From contig CM077671.1 of NCBI GenBank assembly GCA_039707655.1, forward strand, positions 303,800,509 through 303,864,508: DNA of 64,000 nt, written 5' to 3'. Below are positions 56,598 through 64,000 of this stretch, piece by piece (position 1 is the first letter of the stretch; every line of letters starts with the position of its first letter). The position numbers were made by a program, and so were the translations under genes. Source of the DNA: Elymus sibiricus. Taxonomy: Eukaryota > Streptophyta > Magnoliopsida > Poales > Poaceae. Under the pieces are notes generated by a model that saw only the letters and a program-made list of their open reading frames with translations, ran no database searches and had not been told where the DNA came from.

Positions 56598-58002
56598 TAC
56601 TATCTCTAACTTAGTGAGATTTTACTACTATTATGGATATATGGTCTTTCCATTGGATTGCAAGAATAATGTCCATACTTGTTTAAAGTAAAATGTCTGT
56701 AGTATGTTCCGAACAGCTATATCACACTTTTGTTTGTATAGAGCAGGATTAACTTAACCTGTTGGTGTTACAGAATGTTTTAAACTGGGCTCATTATGTT
56801 ACTTAGATTTATTTTGTATATTGTAGGAAAATAGATTTGACAATGACACTGGCTCGGATGGCGCCACTAAAGTGATGATGCTAATGTAGAGGAGGGATGT
56901 AAAATTGCAGATATTAGAACTTGGTCTCGCCAAAGCTCATTTAGTGATAAGGGAGACAATCCAGACAGGCAACCAGCCCCCACTAACTGACAAAGATAAT
57001 GTGCTGGTTGGACCAGTGTACTGGAATGCCTATGCATTTCAGAGGTATGCCAAATCCTTTTGCATATAAATACTTTGCCATTAGGGCGTGAAATTGCTAA
57101 AAGCACACAAGATGTGTTTGTGTTAGAGACGAATTTACATGGAGACTTACTGACCTAGGAGGGAAATTTTGGTCATATGGGTTGTCATTAGTTCCGAGAG
57201 AACTAATAGGATAATAGAATGTACTGTGATTAAATAGATAATTCTATCATTGATGGTGGGCATGACACTTGCAGCAATATGTATCCTGCACCTGAAACCA
57301 TAACACTGCCATCTCTACAGTTTTCGGGTGGTTAAAATTCGAGCATATACTCTTTTGTTAATCAAGGTATCCATATATTTGACAAATAAACCATAGGAAC
57401 AGAATTCAATCTGATGAGATGCTCCTGTGTGAGACAGAAAGTTGGGCTTAGGGAGTTGCAGTTCAGTTACATCATGGTACAAAAGAACAGTTGGGAGTAA
57501 AAGGAAAGAAAAAAAGAAAAAGGGAGAGGATAAAAAGAGAAAAAAGTCCTTCCCTTTTTCTACTGTCCACCGCATTAGCTGTTGTTTGGACAATCCAAGT
57601 TGTTAATAGTACCCTCCCCTATGTACAGTTTAGTGGCTTGTTCCTACTTTTATTACAAGATTCACAACTATTTACGAATTTCTATCAAGTAGAGTACACT
57701 CTTCCTGTCCGAGCATTAGTATACTTTAGTTCTACTCGAGCATATCTTATTTGTGTGATGTTTTGGTACATACATTTAATTTTGATGAAAGACAACATTC
57801 TTGGCTTGTTTTCTTTAAATTATGATACCTTCACCTGATATGTTTCTGTTCTTATCAAGGAATATAAATTACTTGCATGGTAGCGAAATTCAATATGCAC
57901 ACAACATGAGGTGCCGCGAAGTCTCCTGCAGTTATAGGTATCACCATAAAAAGTCTGAGAATTTCTCCGTAAGTGGCACTCTTAGAATGCAAAACTTAAA
58001 TC

Positions 58003-58062
58003 ATATTAAATATTACAAAGTTGTACTAAAGTTAAGACACTTATTTTGGGACGAAGGGAGTA
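58003..58062. mobile_element. Truncated Stowaway MITE end
   Basis: Only one end is clear: aagttgtactaaagttaagacacttattttgggacgaagggag then ta (58062). This is the usual Stowaway right end. The opposite end is not recognisable. Confidence 0.55.
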
Positions 58063-60877
58063 TGTTTAACTAGAATCATTTCCTTGGTTTGTGGGTGGAG
58101 AAAGAATAAAAGGAGGAAAATGACATAATAGTAAAACAAGTCAATCCCCACCAGCTAAATTTTCCAGCCATCCTCTTCCTATTGCCATCTTCTCCTTCTT
58201 GCTGAAGGAATTCTTCTTTCAGTGGTCGTTCTCACAAGTTTCTGGAGACGGAAAACATGGGGCCATATATGGTGGCTGAAGAAGGCGGACGTACTTGATT
58301 GCCCATTGCCTTCTGGTTCAAAGGTAAACCAACAAGCACGCTTACCTATTTAAGAACATATTGGATGAGAAATATTATCATTTGTTCAATTTGTGTTTTA
58401 TTTAGTGGATTCTGAGGAGATATTTTATTACTGGTTTAAATACGTACACTATGTTTGACGTTACAGAAATAGTGTTGTGCCACCATGCTGGTAGAGATTT
58501 GGTATTTGTAGGATGGAGAGGATAAGACCGAAAAGGATGTTGATATGAGGAATGTGAGGAAGTGGAAGATGAAGAAAGTTTGGATGATGGTGATAATCAG
58601 GTTAGCACCTTAGAACTTTATGCATTGAGTTTTTCTTTGGGGTAGAAAATGGGGTTTTAAAAGGTTCAACATTTTGGTAAAATTATTGTACGTGTGTTCC
58701 TTCATATCAACAAATATGAAATGGATAGACCAACATATGCATAATTTAGCTGTCATCCATATTGTCAAGTTTAACTCATATGTGCTCGCTCTGCTGAATA
58801 TCAAGTTTGACGATGATGATGATTGGAACAAAGACAAGGAAGCACGTAATTTTCCATCTGATCTTCTATTCATATGAATGATACTCTTGACGTACTATGA
58901 CCAAATATGCAATGTCTGGGTTGGTTTAGTTATTTTCTTGTGTATCACTAGATAATCGGTTAACAAGTGTTGGCCACGGTGCATTGATCTTGTTTAGTTG
59001 TGGTTTTGTATGCCTCCCCCAGTTGCTGCTAAAACCCACAAAAAATTAGAACGCAAATTGATGGTGGGAGTCTCGGCTACGCCGGTACTGCCTCATGCCA
59101 CCCTATGAGCTTCAACTCATCGCGTTGTAGCTGGAGCAGTTTCCTTTGTAGTTCAGGTTCAAGCAGTTGCTGCCCTGCAGTCATATGCATCTCTTGTGTC
59201 TTTATAGATACATCATTCATACAACGAGCAAGCTGGCATTGCTACATTGAATAGCAATGTGCAGATTTAATAGGCGATGGGGATTATTGCTAATAGTTAG
59301 CTTTTGACTTTAAAAAAGTAACAAAAGTTAATATGTTGACTAAATATTCCATGTTGATTTGATTAGTAAAAACATTGAGCAAATCGGTCCTATTATAAGC
59401 TATTTAGAATTGCAATTCATATGTTGCCCTTTTATATGGTTTTCTCGTCCAGATTACATGTGCAGGTGAAGTAAGCTCAATAATTAATTTTGATTCTAAC
59501 TTACCTCATCCAGCAACCGAAAATTCTGCAAATCAAAAGGAAGAGCTAGAGAAAACACAACTAAAAATTTAGTTTCTGTGCCAGTTTATTTAGCTCCTTC
59601 CATGTTGAAGACGAGTCCCCATGTGACCGCGGTGATGTTGTAACATTCCCAAAGAATGCCAGATCCCTGTATAGAGTAGATGGACATTTTTTGATTCCTT
59701 GGTTCTGCTGGACTTGATTCTTGGTGCTTTGCTGCTGGTGGATTTTGAACAGTAATATCTCTTTTATGTCTTTTTTTAACAACTGAATTATGTCGATTGT
59801 TTCTTGTACAAAGCAATTGTTAGCACTACTTTTATATGCAGGCAAATAGTTGCTGGAGCCTGAGGTTCTTTACTGAATGATTATAAATCTAAGAGAATAA
59901 TGATCGGTTTGTGCAGATTTCCCACTGATTTGTGTCCTCGAGGAAGTCATTTCTTGCTCTTGAATAGTTGATACCGTCTCTGCTTATTGCATGAACAACA
60001 TATGTACCGCTAGAATAGTGGAACTTATGCATCATCAGTACTCAGGTTAGGCAACATCATGTCACATTAGTGCATTGCATCATCAACAGTAGCTACAAGA
60101 GTGGAACAAGTTACTAATGTAAAAATACGCTTTTTGCTATGGTGCGTCTGCTTTACTTCCATGTCTGCATTGCTCTGTACCCAGTGGATTGAATTGCCAG
60201 ATTCTACTCATGTTTCATTGATGAATGATTACCGAATCGTTCTTTCACATAGAAACCAATTTTCTTTTTAATTCTCCAATTTTCCTGAAGGGGCAACCTA
60301 ACTTGTGAATTCCAACTTTATGATTCAGATTTTATATTCTCCAACATGATTTGGTGTCATCCGAACTTCCTGTCACCTATGATCTTTCATGAAGTTAAAA
60401 GCCACCTTGAAATATTTACAACCCTATAATGGTTGGTTGTGTTAGAAGTAACATTTTCCATCTTTTTGGAGAGGTTCATTTACCTTGGCAGGCATTGTCC
60501 ACACCCATTAGAAGCCCTGACATAGAAATTTGAGTGATTTCCCTATTGCAAGATATTATTGGGCCAACTATTGGTCTCTCAAAAGATAAACTATATTTTG
60601 CAGGGTGTAGAGACATCTTATAAGGAGCTAATAAGACACAAAATGATTGCTTTTGTTTGCCCTGATCTTCTAAATTTCTAGATAAATTTTCACCTAACTA
60701 TGTAACGTCATCAAATGGCATAGAAAAGGAGCGGTTATGTGCTTTCTTTAGGGACAAGTGGTTGTTTACTACGAGATAAATGTTACACACTTTTCTTTAT
60801 AGTGAAAACAGACAAGTCATTGTGATTTACATGCGAGCCTACAGGTTATTTAAATTGGGATGCGACTCACTCTACTA

Positions 60878-61039
60878 CTCCCTCCGTTCTTAAATATAAG
60901 TCCTTTTAGAGATTCCACTATTGTACTACATACGGATGTATATAGACATATTTTAGAGTGTAGATTCGCTCATTTTTTTTCCTGTATGTAGTCTCCTATT
61001 AGAATGACTAAAAAGACTTATATTTAGAAACGGAGGGAG
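60878..61039. mobile_element. Stowaway MITE inside the Helitron (162 bases)
   Basis: Ends ctccctccgttcttaaatat and inverted ctccctccgtttctaaatat; TA duplication at 60876-60877 and 61040-61041. Confidence 0.92.
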
Positions 61040-61284
61040 TAAAAAACATGATGCTAACTACTCTGACTAAAAGTGGTCACTTGTTTTGTCTTAACAGCTG
61101 ACCAGTGAATACATATGCTTGCATCTAGCAGCTGACCAATGAATATATATTGTATATGATTTTTGTACCTTTTCTTTTTTAATATATTTATATGTTCACT
61201 TTTGTAGATCAAAGATTACTAACCTATAGCTTTGGATGATTCTTTGAAAAATGTCGATTGACAAAGTCAGAGTTTAACAGAAGT

Positions 61285-61995
61285 AGAAGAGGTGCATAAA
61301 AATTATTGTTTTTCTCTCTATATATGTTGCACATGATAATAAGAAAGATGTTCTAAAAATGGGTGTGTTTCTATATATGTTTATTTTTGCAGATTATGAG
61401 AGAGATGGAGACAGATTATGTGGACGCTAAAAAAAATCCATCGTCAAAGGTCCCAAGACGATGTTATTGGAAGGGGCCAAAAATTCACCGTGTTTTATAC
61501 AACAAATACAAGTATATATACGCAACCAGAAAAAAGTTTAAAGGTGTTGCAATATACGTGGCAACGCCGTGGAGGGGAGGTAAGACAACAATGAGAGCAA
61601 CGTGCGGACTGAATGCTGTGGCGGGGTGAGCAGGTTGGGGAATGAGATGTAAGTGTGAGCATTGTGTCGTGCGATGAGAGAGTGAGGATGAATTTTTTTT
61701 AAGATACGAAGGAATGAATGGTTGTTTGTTTTTTATAAGGAAAGCGGTTGTTTGCAATGAGAGAAATGCCACATACTTTTTTATATACTAAAGTCGAGTT
61801 GTAAAGAATTAGAAGAGATGCATATATATAATTGTTATTCTTTATATATATTTCATATGATAATACAAAAGGTGTATTTCTATGTATGTTTATTTTACAC
61901 ATTATGAGAGAGATGGAGATGTATTATGTCGGCGTTCAAAAACAATCCATTGACAAAGGCCTCAAAGCGATGCCATTGATATGGCAAAAATTACG
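61285..61995. repeat. Diverged tandem duplication at the Helitron 3' end (508-base offset)
   Basis: Copy A (about 61285-61490) and copy B (about 61805-61995) share attatgagagagatggaga, tatgtcggcg / tatgtggacg, atccattgacaaagg / atccatcgtcaaagg and ggcaaaaatta / ggccaaaaatt. Only copy B is followed by the intact hairpin and CTAG. Confidence 0.75.
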
Positions 61996-62025
61996 GCCTG
62001 TGGCAACGCACGGGCATTATACTAG
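61995..62025 (+). terminator. Helitron 3' terminal hairpin and CTAG
   Basis: The stem gcctgtg/cacgggc (7 pairs including one G-T) has the loop gcaacg. It is followed by attata and the terminal ctag at 62022-62025. This matches the usual grass Helitron 3' end, which signals the end of strand transfer. Confidence 0.88.
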
Positions 62026-62072
62026 TAAGTAGTAGAGATTGACATGAAAATAGGTGTCATTTGTTTTCTACA

Positions 62073-62207
62073 AATTATGACCTTTTTTCAGATCGTAATT
62101 AAGGTGATTTGATGTGATTGATGTAGTACAACATCGGGAGGATCTGGTGCGTTAGCATTTGGATATGAGGGATCAGGATTTAATGGATTCACACAACTCG
62201 CTCTTTA
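62073..62207 (+). repeat. Second copy of the direct repeat (uninterrupted target paralogue)
   Basis: Ends ctcgctcttta and continues taagtaatagagat, the same join that the Helitron interrupts at 54145/62026 (ctctcttta, taagtagtagagat). Together with 62026-62072 it shows a tandem unit of about 171 bases. Confidence 0.85.
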
Positions 62208-63028
62208 TAAGTAATAGAGATAGATATATAGAGATAAAGATAGTAGAGATGAAGGAAACACCACAGCAGTGCCGAAAATATATCGAATTGTCTGACTTGT
62301 CATGACAAATCATATTCAGCTAAAGCCGTCATAATTCGCTTCAAATAAAGGAAAGGAAAAAAGTTTGCACGAAGTAAAGAAGAAAGTCTGCATGCTCAGA
62401 AAAGCAAGGTTTTCTGGGGACTCGAAATCTGACCCTCGGCCATATGTGTGTACGTAGAGAATACCAGACGTAGATGCCGAACGGAATGCACGCAGGAAAA
62501 TTCCTTTCAAGTAAAGTACCATGTGTTTTCTGAAAGAAAGATGGCACAAAAGTTGAGAGACAAAACAAAGGTGTCCTACACCTTGTATTCTAGCTACACG
62601 ACTAGAGCCCTATCATTTCTAAACAAAACAGCCACGGTTGATCTGAAACATGAGTGAGTGGTAGTGTACATTTTACCACACTGGAGTAATTTGATAGTAT
62701 ACCTCTATAAGCGCATTTTGTTTTGTTTCTTTTAATTGTGACGGCGAGTAGTGTAAATTTAATGTATAGATGGACGTATCCTTACAAGATACGGGCCTTC
62801 TAAATACTCAGAGCAGCTGGCCGTTTGAAAAGGAATCCAAGAAAATATGGAAAATACTCACAAGAGTGAGAAATCCCTCGAACTAAGGAAATGTATCCCT
62901 AACCCTAACGACGCCAGCTCCAAGAGGAATCTGTGCCTAACATATCGCTGACCGACTACATAAGAAGTTAGACGGCCCTGCATAAGATGCCAGGTTTATT
63001 GAGATCAATTGAACCAATAAGAGCAACA
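62208..63028. other. Intergenic DNA before the LINE
   Basis: No gene recognised. It contains the source copy of the short sequence found at the LINE 5' junction (62815-62843). The left LINE TSD is at 63016-63028. Confidence 0.5.
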
Positions 63029-63680
63029 GGATTCCTTTTCAAACGGCCAGCTTTCTCGATTGTCCGAACGGCCGTTTGAAAAGGAATCCAAGAACCACAA
63101 TGAGACTATTAAACACCTCTTTCTTCATTGTTCACTTGCCAAACTTCTTTGGCGTACTATACATATAGCCTTCAACATTACTCATTCATTTAGTATGAAC
63201 ACGTTATTTGAGACGTGGCTTAATGGAGTGGATGTAAGCACAGCTAGTCATATTTGGATAGGGATATGTGCAATGCTTTAGGCTATATAGAACTGCAGAA
63301 ATGATATGATATTTAACAGGAAAAACTTCACCAACTTTTTGCAGGTTATTTACAGAGCTACTGCTTGGATCCGTACAAAGTCGTTACTCACGCCTGCGGA
63401 GTCTAGGGAGCTTTTGGTTACTGGATGCAACCGATGGGAAACGACAGCACGGGCTATCTTCAACCGATTTTTATGGCGGCTAACTAATAGGCTAGGTGTT
63501 TAGTCATCATAGCTTGTTCTTGTTTAGCCGGATGTGGCGTTTATTTTACCTTTATTTTTACGGGCTCTATCTATGAGCTATTGTTGGATATTGTATTTTT
63601 GTGGAACCTTCATTACTTAATAAAATGGTTGCATGCATCATCATGAGGCCGGGGGCGATCCTTCTTTTCAAAAATAAATA
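63029..63680 (+). mobile_element. 5'-truncated LINE with foldback 5' junction
   Basis: Flanked by an exact 13-base TSD aataagagcaaca (63016-63028, 63681-63693). It ends in an A-rich tail (aaaaataaataaataa). From about 63095 it encodes the C-terminal zf-RVT region of a plant LINE reverse transcriptase: ETIKHLFLHCSLAKLLWRTI, then an in-frame TAG at 63279, then CRNDMIFNRKNF and VTGCNRWETTARAIFNRF, ending at TAG 63501-63503. The first 65 bases are not LINE sequence but two copies, one inverted, of DNA located 200 bases upstream. Confidence 0.85.
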
Positions 63681-63724
63681 AATAAGAGCAACACAGACCT
63701 AGACCTAGTATTCCTAAAACATCA

Positions 63725-63827
63725 GGGGCTTGTTCAGTTGACATGGATTTGACAGGGATTGAGAGGGGGGGTTAAATCCTCTACAAATCAAAATCCCCTT
63801 GGGAGGGGGTGTAACTGAACAAGATCC
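63725..63827. mobile_element. Short foldback MITE
   Basis: Inverted cttgttcagtt (63729-63739) and aactgaacaag (63813-63823) surround a G-rich and A-rich centre of about 75 bases. The TSD is not clear. It resembles small grass MITEs that start gggcttgttc. Confidence 0.5.
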
Positions 63828-64000
63828 AGATGGGAAGTCACAGCTTCAACTCTTGGCTAATTGTAAATCCTTGCTAGTTATCTGCCTTGAGATCAATACG
63901 GAGCAGTAGAGCACACAAATTTGTGGTCATTTTCTTTTTGCGGAAAAAGAATAATGGTTATTATCCTTAGTGAGACCTGAACCGAGATATGCTAAATCCG
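63828..64000. other. Intergenic DNA at the window end
   Basis: No gene or repeat recognised. Confidence 0.4.

Larger units (their letters stand above)
54146..62025 (+). mobile_element. Non-autonomous Helitron, 7.9 kb
   Basis: The 5' end is TCTCTACTCCTAATTGGGGA after host A (54145). The 3' end is a hairpin plus ..attatactag before host T (62026). There is no TSD, as expected for A|T insertion. No Rep-helicase frame is present, so it depends on an autonomous partner. The 5' part has a GC-rich leader-like block (54270-54650). The rest is AT-rich with scattered splice-like sites and two Stowaway MITEs. I could not assign any captured gene fragment. The borders are independently supported by an uninterrupted paralogous site at 62207-62208. 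Confidence 0.88.

Noticed and set aside
61363..61629. 88-residue frame in the Helitron 3' region
   Set aside because: Lies across the tandem duplication and is not preserved in the second copy.

Overview
This is nuclear DNA from a large, repeat-rich grass genome, most likely wheat or a close Triticeae relative. The evidence is the set of Gypsy, Copia, CACTA, Stowaway, Tourist and Helitron elements, many with intact termini and target-site duplications (TSDs). I see one convincing intact host gene, a single-coding-exon DUF4220/DUF594 membrane protein at 48780-51557. Nearly everything else is mobile-element sequence.

Left part (1-36672) is a nest of transposons. The outermost is a CACTA element (CACTA-1). 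Its left end lies before the window and its right end is at 36672. Its transposase gene is broken by an Athila-type Gypsy element (1-10085, coding on the minus strand, left LTR cut by the window edge). Its second gene, which encodes a Ulp1/C48 cysteine-protease-like domain, is split by a complete Tat-type Gypsy element (16061-35260, TSD ggcag). The gag gene of that Tat element is in turn split by a second CACTA element (CACTA-2, 27694-33729, TSD agg). Each junction closes cleanly when the inner element is removed on paper: the reading frame or intron continues.

Middle part (36673-48265) holds a Tourist MITE, a shortened Copia element (37442-42602, TSD atttc) with a 2.7-kb insertion, and two copies of a reverse-transcriptase-less, poly(A)-tailed retroposon. 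It also holds a Stowaway MITE and a Harbinger-type element (45507-47822) that carries the second retroposon.

Right part (48266-64000) starts with the DUF4220 gene and its probable 5' UTR intron. A small MITE and an unresolved GC-rich repeat segment follow. Next comes a 7.9-kb non-autonomous Helitron (54146-62025). Its exact borders are supported by a paralogous empty site only 180 bases downstream. The window ends with a 5'-truncated LINE (63029-63680) whose 5' junction carries short inverted and direct copies of nearby DNA.

Order of events from nesting and LTR divergence: CACTA-1 is older than the Tat element (6 substitutions between LTRs, about 1.2%). The Tat element is older than CACTA-2. 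The Athila LTRs differ by about 2% over the part I compared and the Copia LTRs by about 4%. No rRNA, tRNA or CRISPR was seen.
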